This document shows positions 1 to 6,697 of a DNA stretch of 13,663 nt, piece by piece. Every line of letters starts with the position of its first letter. The stretch's first letter is position 1. Made by a program: the position numbers and the translations under genes. The stretch comes from Faecalibacterium sp. (GTDB lineage: Bacteria > Bacillota > Clostridia > Oscillospirales > Ruminococcaceae). The stretch spans positions 1-13,663 of the forward strand of contig JAFULE010000032.1 of the NCBI GenBank assembly GCA_017483235.1, given 5' to 3'. The notes below the pieces were generated by a model, which saw nothing but the letters and a program-made list of their open reading frames with translations, searched no databases and was not told where the DNA came from.

Positions 1-1
1 G

Positions 2-334
2 CAGCAGATGCAGCGGATGCAGTTTGCCGCGGATCTGGCCCAGATCAAGGCCGCGTATCCCAGTGAACAGGCAGAGACGGTGGAAGAACTTGGGGAAACG
101 TACATTCGGCTGCGCGCTGCGGGCATCGACAACTTGACCGCATACAAGGTGCTGCAGGCACAGGCAGCACAGACCGTGGCCGCCGCCCCGCCCAGCACCG
201 GTGATGTAAAACCTGCTGCGGACACCCGAAAGAGCGAGTTTTACACCAGCGAAGAACTGGACCGGATGAGCGACGAAGAACTGGAAGCCAACTGGGACAA
301 GGCTTATAAGAGTATGATGCGCCTTGGCCGGTAA
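2..334 (+). CDS. C-terminal part of probable phage scaffolding protein (5' partial)
   Basis: The frame is open from the first base of the window and ends at TAA 332-334, so only the last 110 codons are visible and the true start lies upstream. The peptide is charged and helical. It has a Gln/Met-rich beginning, an Ala/Gln segment around residues 50-60, an Ala/Pro linker, and an acidic helical tail (SEELDRMSDEELEANW) ending in basic residues (KSMMRLGR). A helical, acidic-then-basic tail directly before the capsid gene fits a scaffolding protein, which templates procapsid assembly through its C-terminal helix. The role is inferred mainly from position; a capsid maturation protease or other head protein cannot be excluded. 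Confidence 0.6.
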   Translation, partial: QQMQRMQFAADLAQIKAAYPSEQAETVEELGETYIRLRAAGIDNLTAYKVLQAQAAQTVAAAPPSTGDVKPAADTRKSEFYTSEELDRMSDEELEANWDKAYKSMMRLGR

Positions 335-351
335 CGGCAAAACAACAAAAA

Positions 352-368
352 GCCGGGAGTGACCCGGC
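352..368 (+). promoter_or_regulatory. Hairpin immediately upstream of capsid gene ribosome site
   Basis: A perfect 6-bp GC stem (GCCGGG / CCCGGC) closes a 5-base loop. An A-rich tract precedes it (AAAAA just upstream) and the ribosome site AGGAAGGA (369-376) follows at once. There is no T-tract on the + strand, so it is not a clear + strand terminator. It could mark an RNA processing or 5'-stabilising structure for the highly expressed capsid message. Read on the minus strand, the stem is followed by a T-rich run, so it could also stop antisense transcription. Confidence 0.5.
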
Positions 369-383
369 AGGAAGGAATCGATT

Positions 384-1208
384 ATGAGCTATCAGAATTT
401 TAAGCCCCGCATTTGGGCAAAGGCCATTCAGCATGAGCTGGTGCGGGAAAGCGTTTATGCAGCTGACTGCAACCGCGAGTATGAGGGCAGCGTACAGAAG
501 GCCGGCGACAGCGTACGCATTCTGGGCGTGGGCAAGCCCACCATTACCAAGCAGATCGGCGGCGAGATCAAGCTGGGCACCGCAGAGACCGTGGCCGATA
601 CCAGCGCCACCATGGTGGTGAACCACATCGCCTACTTCAACGTTAAGGTGGACGACATCGACAAGCGTCAGGCCCAGGGCAAGGTGCTGGAAGCTATTAT
701 GAGCGAAGGCAACGAGGGGCTGACCAATGCGGTGGACGAGGATATTGCCGCGCTGGCCAAGGATAAGCTGGCCAAAAAGCTGGTCGCCCAGATCCTGACA
801 AAAGATAATGTGATGGATTGGGTGGACGCCTGTGTGCTGGCCCTGCTGCAGAATGATGTGAGCCGCAAAACCAAGATCTTTGCCACGGTGCCCCCCTGGC
901 TGTGGATGCTGGTGAAAAACAAGCTGACCGAGGTTGACACCGACAACAGTGGCCGGATCCGCAGCATGGAGATCGGCAACTATGGCAATGTGACCTTCAA
1001 GTGCTCGAACAACTGTGCGCAGGATGGCGAAAACAGCCTGCCCATGTTCCGCACTGCCCGCGCCATTGCTGCAGTGCAGCCCATGACCCACGTGGAGGCC
1101 TATCGCCCCGAGGCGGGCTTCAGTGATGCGGTAAAGGGTTTTGTGCTGTATGAGCAGAAGATCGTGCGGCCCAAGGAACTGATCGTACTGCCCTGCAAGC
1201 AGGGTTAA
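384..1208 (+). CDS. Major capsid protein
   Basis: This 274-residue protein is read as the major coat protein that forms the icosahedral shell, probably with the HK97/P22-type coat fold. Seen: an N-terminal helix-like segment (FKPRIWAKAIQHELVRESVY), a Gly-rich beta region around residues 35-75 (GDSVRILGVGKPTI), a long helical stretch near residues 95-140 like the HK97 spine helix, and a C-terminal beta segment on KGFVLYEQKIVRPKELIVLP. The last feature recurs in Firmicutes phage coat proteins. It follows the scaffold candidate and precedes a small beta protein, the usual order. The start is fixed by AGGAAGGA at 369-376, seven bases upstream. The fold is inferred from pattern and position. Confidence 0.85.
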   Translation: MSYQNFKPRIWAKAIQHELVRESVYAADCNREYEGSVQKAGDSVRILGVGKPTITKQIGGEIKLGTAETVADTSATMVVNHIAYFNVKVDDIDKRQAQGKVLEAIMSEGNEGLTNAVDEDIAALAKDKLAKKLVAQILTKDNVMDWVDACVLALLQNDVSRKTKIFATVPPWLWMLVKNKLTEVDTDNSGRIRSMEIGNYGNVTFKCSNNCAQDGENSLPMFRTARAIAAVQPMTHVEAYRPEAGFSDAVKGFVLYEQKIVRPKELIVLPCKQG

Positions 1209-1226
1209 TGAAAAGGAGGATAAGCT

Positions 1227-1577
1227 ATGGCTATCGTGAAGATCGACCCGGCGGCTGCTGTGCTGAATGATGGCGTGACTATGGCCTTTACTGCCATTGA
1301 TGCTGCAGACGGCCTGTATCTGAATTTTGCCGGTCATACCGACACCAGTATTGCTGTGCTGCTGCAGAACACCGACGCCGGCGCAGCCGAGGTGGTTGTG
1401 AAGCAGGGCGACGGCATTGGCGGTGTGGTGGATATCGCAGTGACGGTACCGGCCAGCGGCTTTGCTGCCGTGGCGCTGGATTCGAGCAGCTTTATGATCA
1501 CCAAGGGCGACTATAAGGGCTATGTGCATCTGACCGGCCCCGCCACCGTAAAAGTGGCCGGTGTTGGCATGCCGTAA
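1227..1577 (+). CDS. Small beta-rich protein, probable capsid decoration protein
   Basis: A 116-residue protein made almost entirely of alternating hydrophobic residues with Gly, Asp and Ala, suggesting an all-beta sandwich. It has no Cys and no obvious signal peptide or membrane segment. It follows the capsid gene after 18 bases with a strong AAGGAGG ribosome site (about 1213-1219). Small beta proteins in this place usually coat or stabilise the expanded capsid, as lambda gpD or phage L Dec do, and are made in large amounts. No specific family was recognised; a head-fibre base is the alternative. A strong hairpin follows the gene and could reduce transcription beyond the capsid block. Confidence 0.6.
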   Translation: MAIVKIDPAAAVLNDGVTMAFTAIDAADGLYLNFAGHTDTSIAVLLQNTDAGAAEVVVKQGDGIGGVVDIAVTVPASGFAAVALDSSSFMITKGDYKGYVHLTGPATVKVAGVGMP

Positions 1578-1607
1578 CCCGGCGTGGAAAACACGTTGAA
1601 TGAGTGA

Positions 1608-1649
1608 AAAACAGGGCGGCCGGGCAGGATTTGCCTGCCGCCCTGTTTT
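1608..1649 (+). terminator. Strong bidirectional terminator-like hairpin between head and tail blocks
   Basis: A perfect 13-bp inverted repeat (AAAACAGGGCGGC at 1608-1620, its complement at 1637-1649) encloses a 16-base loop that can itself pair (GGCA with TGCC). An A-tract on one side and a TTTT tract on the other give it the form of an intrinsic terminator in either direction. It occupies the largest non-coding gap in the window. The U-tract is only four bases and genes in the same direction follow, so partial termination (attenuation) after the abundant capsid genes is more likely than a complete stop. Confidence 0.75.
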
Positions 1650-1663
1650 GGAAAGGAATGCCA

Positions 1664-2248
1664 ATGACATGGAAAGAAGTGAAGATCGCCACACTGCAAA
1701 AGTGCTTTAGCTGGAACGGCGAAAGCAGCCTGACCGACAGCCGCAACGAAGAGTATCTGGCAGCGATGCCGGGGGCAGCCAACGAAGCATTGCTTGCCCT
1801 GTGGAACGATCACCATACCCGGCAGACTATGCCGGTGCAGCTGAGTGGCCCGGTAGAGCTTGCGGCAGTGCTGAAAGAATGGCTGCCCGGTAGCCGGCCG
1901 CGGGTGATGGCGGACCTGGGGGGCGGGTACCCGGTAGAGCTGACCGACGGTGGCGTGGTGAATGGCTGGCTTGTGCCGGGGGAAAACTGGCCGGCGCAGG
2001 TGCTGGTGGAGTATGAGACGCGGCCCGAGATCATCACCGCGGAAACCCCTGACAGCTACGAGCTGCGCTGCGGCCCCGAACGGGCAGTGCTGCTGCCCTG
2101 GCATATCGCCGGAGAGGTGTACAAAGAGGATGACATCAGCATTGCCACCCAGTACCTGAACGAATTTGAAGCAGCGCGGCAGGCGCTGCAGTGGAGGCCC
2201 GGCGTGGGGGCGGTGATGACCGCAGCCTGCCCGGTGTTTGACCTGTGA
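1664..2248 (+). CDS. Probable head-to-tail adaptor protein
   Basis: A 194-residue protein read as the adaptor that joins portal and tail. Seen: an N-terminal segment TWKEVKIATLQKCFSWNG, a helix with YLAAMPGAANEALLAL, a central beta-rich part (about residues 50-140), and a C-terminal helix (LPWHIAGEVYKEDD followed by ATQYLNEFEAARQAL). The ending resembles head-tail connectors in which a helix with an acidic turn and an NEYE-like motif packs on the portal. T7 gp11 is about 196 residues and lies in the same position between capsid and nozzle genes. Start choice: AGGA at 1654-1657 is six bases from ATG 1664, but abuts ATG 1658. A longer reading from 1604 would begin before the terminator hairpin and is unlikely. 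Function is inferred. Confidence 0.6.
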   Translation: MTWKEVKIATLQKCFSWNGESSLTDSRNEEYLAAMPGAANEALLALWNDHHTRQTMPVQLSGPVELAAVLKEWLPGSRPRVMADLGGGYPVELTDGGVVNGWLVPGENWPAQVLVEYETRPEIITAETPDSYELRCGPERAVLLPWHIAGEVYKEDDISIATQYLNEFEAARQALQWRPGVGAVMTAACPVFDL

Positions 2249-4158
2249 TGCCCTTCAGCGTGCCTGCCGGCCCCACCCTGCACACCAAGGTGATCGATGC
2301 CTTTTACGGCATCGACTACTCCAACGACCCCGGCAACGTGAACGAACACCAAAGCCCCTATGCGCCCAACATGATCCGGGACGTGCCGGGCAAGGTGCGC
2401 AAGTGCATGGGGTACCAGCGCATGGCCGAGTACGGCGGGCGCATCAACGGGGCGCACACCCTGCGCACGGTGGACAGCACCGGCGCGCTGGTGTACACCA
2501 CCCTGATCCATGCGGGCACGGCGCTGTACGATAAGGCCACCGGCGCCGAGGTCTGCGCCGGCCTTGCGGACGAGCGCAGCACCAGCGTGCAGCTGGGCGA
2601 AGCGATGTGGCTGCTGGACGGCAACCGGCTTTTGCGGGTGATGCGCACCGCCGACGGCATTGCGGTGACCCCGGCCGGCGAGGTGGCCTATGTGCCTACC
2701 GTGACCATCAGCAAAGAGCCGGGCGGCGGCGGCACCGCATACGAGCCGCTGAACATGCTGCAGCCCAAGTTCACCGAAACCTTTTTCGGCGACGGAACCA
2801 GCACCGAATACCATCTGAGCTATGCCGATCTGGACAGCGCCGATGTGACCGTGCAGGTGATGGACACCGAAACCGGCGAGTGGGTGACCACACCCCCCAC
2901 CTTGCATTACACGGTGGACGCCGCAAACGGTGTGGTGACCTTTCTTGCAGCGCCGGCCGAGGGTGTGGGCGGCGAGGACAATGTAAGCATCACCGCAAGC
3001 AAAACCCATGCGGGCTATGCCGACACCATCAACAAATGCAGCATCTGTGTGCTGTACGGCGTGAACGGCATGCCCGACCGGATGTTTGTTTCGGGCCACC
3101 CCACCATGATCAACCGGGACTGGTACAGCGCACAGAACGACCCCACCTACTGGCCGGACACCGGCTACAGCATTCTGGGCAGCGGGCGCAGCGCCGTGAT
3201 GGGCTATGCCATCCTGAACAACTACCTTGCCGCCTACAAGGACGTGGCCGAGCCGGAGCGGGCGGTGATCTTGCGAAACGGCGCTTTAAGCGACGAAGGC
3301 GAGCCGTTGTTTGTGCTGGCGGGCACCATGGCCGGGCCGGGCGTGCTGAGCAAATACAGCTGTGATTATCTGGAAAACGAGCCGCTGGCCCTGACCGGGC
3401 AGGGGGTGTATGCTCTTTCGCCCAGCGACATCAGCGGCGAACGGCAGAGCCAGAACCGCAGCTACTACGCCGACGGCGGTCTTTTGAAGCTGCTGAACCT
3501 GAAGGAAGCGGTGGCCTGCGTGCACAACAGCATGTACTGGATCTGCACCGGCGGCGAAGCCTACATTCTGGACGGCCTGCAGCCCATGACCCACAGCGGG
3601 CGGCCTTACAGCACCCGGTTGTATGCAGCGTTCCACCGCACCAACCTGCCTGCCCGGTGCATCTGGACCGAGCAGGACGGCAAAGAACTGTGGTTTGGCA
3701 GTGCGGCGGGCGTGGTGTACCGGTTTTATACCGACCCCGAAACCCCCACCAGCTACAACGACGACGGTGCACCGGTGGGCGGCGCGATCGGCGCCTGCTG
3801 GGAAACGCCGGAGTTTGGCGGAAACGTGTTTTACCGCACCAAAAACTTCCGGTGGCTTGCGGTGCAGCTGCGGGCGGGCCTTGCGGCCACCGCAAGCTTG
3901 TACGGCATGCGGGACGGCCTGTGGGAGCTGCTGCGCGAGATTGGCGCCGAGCTGAAATACTGGAGCTGGGAAACCTTTGATTGGTCAAGCTTCAGCTGGT
4001 CGAGCAATCTGGAAAACCAGACCCTTTCCAGCAAAACGCGGCTGAAAAAGCTGGCCCGCACCCGCTACCGCATCGAAAACAACAAAATCGACGAACCGCT
4101 GGGCCTGATGGCCATCGGCTTTGACTTTACCGAGCCGGGCGGCAGATACAAGAGGTGA
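2248..4158 (+). CDS. Beta-propeller tail hub / nozzle (stabilisation-type) protein
   Basis: A 636-residue protein read as the short-tail nozzle that closes the portal channel, comparable in position to T7 gp12. Residues 1-140 and about 265-520 are rich in short beta strands with Trp/Tyr and Gly turns, as in a propeller. A characteristic stretch (DRMFVSGHPTMINRDWYSA, then NDPTYWPD and AILNNYLAAYK) recurs in phage 'stabilisation' proteins. Residues about 150-255 look like an inserted beta-sandwich (FFGDGTSTEYHLS). The end has alternating aromatic/Ser strands (WSWETFDWSSFSWSS) and an IENN...GFDFTEPGG segment. ATG 2248 overlaps the upstream TGA by one base, and no good ribosome site is visible, so translation is probably coupled. 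A GTG at 2245 is a possible alternative start. Confidence 0.7.
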   Translation: MPFSVPAGPTLHTKVIDAFYGIDYSNDPGNVNEHQSPYAPNMIRDVPGKVRKCMGYQRMAEYGGRINGAHTLRTVDSTGALVYTTLIHAGTALYDKATGAEVCAGLADERSTSVQLGEAMWLLDGNRLLRVMRTADGIAVTPAGEVAYVPTVTISKEPGGGGTAYEPLNMLQPKFTETFFGDGTSTEYHLSYADLDSADVTVQVMDTETGEWVTTPPTLHYTVDAANGVVTFLAAPAEGVGGEDNVSITASKTHAGYADTINKCSICVLYGVNGMPDRMFVSGHPTMINRDWYSAQNDPTYWPDTGYSILGSGRSAVMGYAILNNYLAAYKDVAEPERAVILRNGALSDEGEPLFVLAGTMAGPGVLSKYSCDYLENEPLALTGQGVYALSPSDISGERQSQNRSYYADGGLLKLLNLKEAVACVHNSMYWICTGGEAYILDGLQPMTHSGRPYSTRLYAAFHRTNLPARCIWTEQDGKELWFGSAAGVVYRFYTDPETPTSYNDDGAPVGGAIGACWETPEFGGNVFYRTKNFRWLAVQLRAGLAATASLYGMRDGLWELLREIGAELKYWSWETFDWSSFSWSSNLENQTLSSKTRLKKLARTRYRIENNKIDEPLGLMAIGFDFTEPGGRYKR

Positions 4159-4164
4159 GATTTT

Positions 4165-4545
4165 ATGCAACTGACCCGAATTACCGAGGAAGATCTGGCG
4201 CTGTACCCGGGCGTACGCGGGCAGGAAACGGTGCCCCGCATCAGCGTAGAAGAAAAGCAGGCAAAGTTTGAAGAGCGGGCGGAGAAGGTGATCGTGCCCG
4301 CCTTCAACCGCTTGTGCGACGAGTTGGAAGAGGCGCCGATGATCAAGATCGGCGGGCTGGCCCCTGCAAAAGGCCCGATGATCTGGTTTGACACCGGCGA
4401 CACCGAAGAGACCCCCGCCGTGATGACCCTGAGCGTGGGTGATGGCGAGGCCAGTGCGGTGGTGGACGGCGTGGCCTACAGCCTGCAGAACACCACCGTA
4501 GAACAGACCCCCGAAGAAGGGGATTACAACTTTGATCTGATTTAA
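4165..4545 (+). CDS. Small structural protein of the fibre block, function unknown
   Basis: A 126-residue protein with two parts. The first half is acidic and helical (SVEEKQAKFEERAEKVIVPAFNRL), a pattern seen in proteins that sit between tail and fibre genes in Firmicutes phages. The second half (residues about 80-126) is beta-rich and acidic, with GDGEASAVVDGVAY. The ribosome site AGAGGTGA (4151-4158) overlaps the end of the nozzle gene. Its position, six bases after the nozzle gene and directly before the fibre genes, suggests a linker that fastens fibres to the tail. This is inference; no enzymatic motif is visible. Confidence 0.65.
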   Translation: MQLTRITEEDLALYPGVRGQETVPRISVEEKQAKFEERAEKVIVPAFNRLCDELEEAPMIKIGGLAPAKGPMIWFDTGDTEETPAVMTLSVGDGEASAVVDGVAYSLQNTTVEQTPEEGDYNFDLI

Positions 4546-4559
4546 GGAGGGAATCGCTT

Positions 4560-5159
4560 ATGAGTGTAGCAAGACAGGCGATCCTGCAGGCGTACATCGA
4601 GGATGTGCTGTGCGAGCTGATGGTGAAAACCACCGGCGCCATGGTATACCTGAACGAAACCACCACGGTGGCGGCCAAGATCAGCGAGATGGTAACGGCC
4701 ATCAACGCCCGTGCCAAAAGCACCGACGTAACGGCCGAGATCACCGCGGCGGTGGAAGCGCTGAAGCAGGAACTGCTGGGCGATGTGCCGGTGGAGGCCT
4801 ACAACACCTTTACCGAACTGGCGGCTTACATCAGCGAGCATCAGGATGTATCGGATGCGCTGACCGAAGCCATTGGCAAAAAGGCCAGCGCCGAAGAGTT
4901 GGCGGCGGTGCAGGCGGCCATCAATGGTCTGGGCAGCCTTGCCGCCAAAAGCAAGGTGAGCGAAAGCGATCTGGACGATGCGCTGTTGGCCAAGGTGAAC
5001 GCCGCCAGCGAGGGCAACCACAGCCACGCCAACAGCGCCGTGCTGGACGGTATTACCGCCGAAAAGGTGGCCGCGTGGGACGGCAAGGGCCGTTTCATCC
5101 CCAGCGAAACCCAGCCCGCAGACCTTGCCGCAGGCGACCTGTGGGCGCAGCTGGTGTAA
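4560..5159 (+). CDS. Phage fibre protein with NHSHAN tip motif
   Basis: A 199-residue fibre-like protein. Residues about 1-70 are helical (coiled-coil like). A middle repeat-like region holds EAYNTFTELAAYISEHQDVSDAL and INGLGSLAAKSKVSESDLDDALLAKVNAA, a pattern common in Firmicutes phage fibres. It is followed by EGNHSHANSAVLDGIT. The H-x-H pair recalls the metal-coordinating HxH motifs of trimeric fibres such as T4 gp37; metal binding here is only an analogy. The C-terminus (PSETQPADLAAGDLW) resembles the 'P..P...GD.W' modules of tail-tip proteins. The ribosome site AAGGAGG (4544-4550) overlaps the preceding stop. It is probably a trimeric fibre or an attachment-site connector on the short tail. 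Confidence 0.7.
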   Translation: MSVARQAILQAYIEDVLCELMVKTTGAMVYLNETTTVAAKISEMVTAINARAKSTDVTAEITAAVEALKQELLGDVPVEAYNTFTELAAYISEHQDVSDALTEAIGKKASAEELAAVQAAINGLGSLAAKSKVSESDLDDALLAKVNAASEGNHSHANSAVLDGITAEKVAAWDGKGRFIPSETQPADLAAGDLWAQLV

Positions 5160-5168
5160 GGAGGAACT

Positions 5169-5501
5169 ATGGCTTTGATTGAAAAAAGCGGCCTGCTGAA
5201 GTTTAAGGACGCAGCGGGCCAAATGTATGTGCTGTACCCGGTAACCACCACCGATCAGGTGGGTGGGCTGGATACGGAACTGGAAACTCTGACACGGGCG
5301 CTTGCGAGCGAAACTGCCCGTGCCCAGAACGCCGAGCAGACCAACACCACCGCAGCAGCTAACGCCAAAACCGCCGCCGATAATGCCGCAAATGCAGCCG
5401 CTGCAAACGCAAAAGCCCTGAATGGCTGCTGGATCAAGTTTAGCGATGAAAACGGAAATGCGACCGACGAGCCGTATATCCACTGGTATGAGGAGGCGTG
5501 A
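5169..5501 (+). CDS. Short coiled-coil fibre segment protein
   Basis: A 110-residue protein. The N-terminal ~35 residues form a small beta module (LIEKSGLLKFKDAAGQMYVLYP) typical of Firmicutes phage fibre proteins. Residues about 36-88 are an Ala/Thr/Asn-rich coiled coil with Glu/Arg, and the C-terminus is WIKFSDENGNATDEPYIHW. It lacks a receptor-binding head of its own, so it may be a shaft or adaptor that trimerises with the neighbouring fibre proteins. The ribosome site AAGGAGG at 5158-5164 overlaps the upstream stop. The next gene starts three bases after its stop and has its ribosome site inside this gene, suggesting tight co-translation. Confidence 0.7.
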   Translation: MALIEKSGLLKFKDAAGQMYVLYPVTTTDQVGGLDTELETLTRALASETARAQNAEQTNTTAAANAKTAADNAANAAAANAKALNGCWIKFSDENGNATDEPYIHWYEEA

Positions 5502-5504
5502 CCC

Positions 5505-6233
5505 ATGGCAACTGTTGAAAGAGCAATTCCGGTTGGCGGCGCTGCGCTGAACTTTACCGTTGTGGGCGGCACCACCGCGCCGGCGAACCCGAAGGAAAAC
5601 ACCATCTGGGTAAATACCGATGTGGAGGTAACCGGGTGGGCGTTTGCTGCCGAAGCGCCGGATGATCTGGCAGCGGGCGGCGTGTGGATTAAAACCGGCA
5701 GTGCAAGTACCACTAGGTTTAACGCGATGAAGAAGAATACCATTGTTGCGTGTCCGCTAAGTTGCATGCAATGGAATGGTAGTGCGTGGGTCACATGTGA
5801 GGCAAAAATTTATCAAAGTGGTGTATGGGTAGACGTGCAATATATGGTTATCTTTGCGGATGGCCAAAATAATTTTGGTGGCGTCACCAACCTGAACTTA
5901 CAACTGTTGAACGATAGTCTATATTTGTCCCCTCAATATTGGGGATACGAACAGGGCGGTGATTTTTATACAACCGAACCGATTAACATTAACGGGATAA
6001 ATACTATTCGCGTGACGGCTACCGCCTACGGGCTTGGCTCGTATGCCAGTAGTGGTTACGGTGTAGGCACAACCCCGAATACTAAAAATCTTGCAAGCCG
6101 AAGCATGGCAAATGGTGTGACCACCTTAGATGTGAGCGGGATTTCGGGTGAAGTATACTTTACATTCTCTATCCGTGGCGGTAATACTGCTGGGCACACA
6201 TATGTAACAGTAACGAAAATAGAAATGCTGTAA
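5505..6233 (+). CDS. Tail fibre / receptor-binding protein with exchanged C-terminal part
   Basis: A 242-residue fibre-tip candidate. Residues 1-100 match a common Firmicutes phage pattern: PANPKENTIWVNTDVEVTGW, then APDDLAAGGVWIKTG, FNAMKKNTI and MQWNGSAWV...YQSGVWVDV. The remainder is a beta-rich region with many Gly, Asn, Thr and aromatic residues and no recognised catalytic motif, as expected for a receptor-contact domain. Base composition changes inside the gene: the row 5041-5100 upstream is 63% G+C, while rows 5821-5880 and 5941-6000 are 40% and 43%. The start ATG 5505 follows AGGAGG inside the previous gene. Receptor binding is inferred from position, modular form and composition; a pure structural collar protein is the alternative. 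Confidence 0.7.
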   Translation: MATVERAIPVGGAALNFTVVGGTTAPANPKENTIWVNTDVEVTGWAFAAEAPDDLAAGGVWIKTGSASTTRFNAMKKNTIVACPLSCMQWNGSAWVTCEAKIYQSGVWVDVQYMVIFADGQNNFGGVTNLNLQLLNDSLYLSPQYWGYEQGGDFYTTEPININGINTIRVTATAYGLGSYASSGYGVGTTPNTKNLASRSMANGVTTLDVSGISGEVYFTFSIRGGNTAGHTYVTVTKIEML

Positions 6234-6244
6234 GGAGGCAAAGT

Positions 6245-6529
6245 ATGAAAACAATCTACATCGATAGTGAATTTCGCTGCTTTGCAACCGAAAACGAAAA
6301 TACCGTGCAAAACATCGGAACTGACTTTTTTGATGGCAAGTGTGACGCTTTTATTGAAGGTTTCCGCTTTATTCCACAGGGCGAAACTTGGGTGCGCGAA
6401 GATGGCGTGGAATTTCACGGTGAAATGATTGCGCCGTGGAAACCTTACGAACAACTTGAACGTGCTCAAATGGCCTACGAAAAAGAACAGTACGAAGCGG
6501 CAATCGACGAACTGCTGCTGTTGATTTAA
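6245..6529 (+). CDS. Small conserved fibre-associated protein
   Basis: A 94-residue acidic protein. It begins MKTIYIDSEFRCF and contains TDFFDGKCDAFIEGFRFIP, GETWVREDGVEFHGEMIAPW and a C-terminal helix rich in Glu/Gln (YEQLERAQMAYEKEQ). This set of segments recurs in small proteins next to tail-tip genes of Firmicutes phages, but I know of no proven function. The position after the fibre tip allows a fibre chaperone or a collar component. The ribosome site AAGGAGG (6232-6238) overlaps the stop of the fibre gene. Base composition is lower in GC than in the head genes, like the fibre tip upstream, so it may have moved together with that tip. Confidence 0.65.
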   Translation: MKTIYIDSEFRCFATENENTVQNIGTDFFDGKCDAFIEGFRFIPQGETWVREDGVEFHGEMIAPWKPYEQLERAQMAYEKEQYEAAIDELLLLI

Positions 6530-6540
6530 GGGAGGGTGCT

Positions 6541-6678
6541 ATGACTAACCCAAAGATTTTAGAGCGTGTCGCCGCCCTGTATGCGGCAGGTGAAATTGAT
6601 GATGCCAAGCTGGACGAGTACGTGACCAAAGGCATCATCACCACGGAAGAAGTGGAAATTATCAGAGACGATTTGTAA
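6541..6678 (+). CDS. XkdX-like microprotein
   Basis: A 45-residue protein from ATG 6541 to TAA 6676-6678, preceded by GGGAGGG at 6530-6536. Two short helices are separated by a turn: an N-terminal helix with VAALYAAGEID, then KLDEYVTKGIITTEEVEII. This matches the general form of the XkdX family of PBSX-like phages (about 40-50 residues, with 'VKKGLIT.EEY..I' near the end), which lies between tail-fibre and lysis genes. Its function is unknown in the family. It is here in the same place, 19 bases before the endolysin gene. The assignment rests on length, position and the KGIITTEEVEII segment. Confidence 0.65.
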   Translation: MTNPKILERVAALYAAGEIDDAKLDEYVTKGIITTEEVEIIRDDL

Positions 6679-6684
6679 CATAAT

Positions 6685-6689
6685 GGAGG
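6685..6689 (+). promoter_or_regulatory. Ribosome site that decides the endolysin start
   Basis: GGAGG lies eight bases upstream of ATG 6698. An earlier in-frame ATG at 6683 overlaps this site and therefore cannot use it. The protein from 6698 begins MATKVIDISKWQ, the usual beginning of GH25 lysozymes. Confidence 0.8.
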
Positions 6690-6697
6690 TCATCACC

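Noticed and set aside
335..383. Promoter before the capsid gene
   Set aside because: No convincing -35/-10 pair could be read in the 49-base gap, which is largely taken up by the hairpin and ribosome site.
888..900. Run of C residues in the capsid gene as a frameshift site
   Set aside because: The run follows no known slippery heptamer, has no evident downstream structure, and the capsid frame is complete and sensible without a shift.
1604..1663. Longer start for the adaptor gene at ATG 1604
   Set aside because: That start lies before the hairpin at 1608-1649, so the extra codons would be made from the hairpin itself. A good ribosome site lies just after the hairpin.
45..1694. A 549-codon minus-strand frame over the head genes
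   Set aside because: It crosses three + strand genes and the terminator hairpin, and has the same Gly/His/Leu shadow composition.
5505..6233. Diversity-generating retroelement target in the fibre tip
   Set aside because: The C-terminus does not look like a C-type lectin variable region, and no template repeat or reverse transcriptase is seen in the window. The base-composition change is better explained by module exchange.
6683..6697. Earlier ATG for the endolysin
   Set aside because: It overlaps the GGAGG ribosome site that serves ATG 6698, and the GH25 family normally begins at the MATKVIDISKWQ segment.
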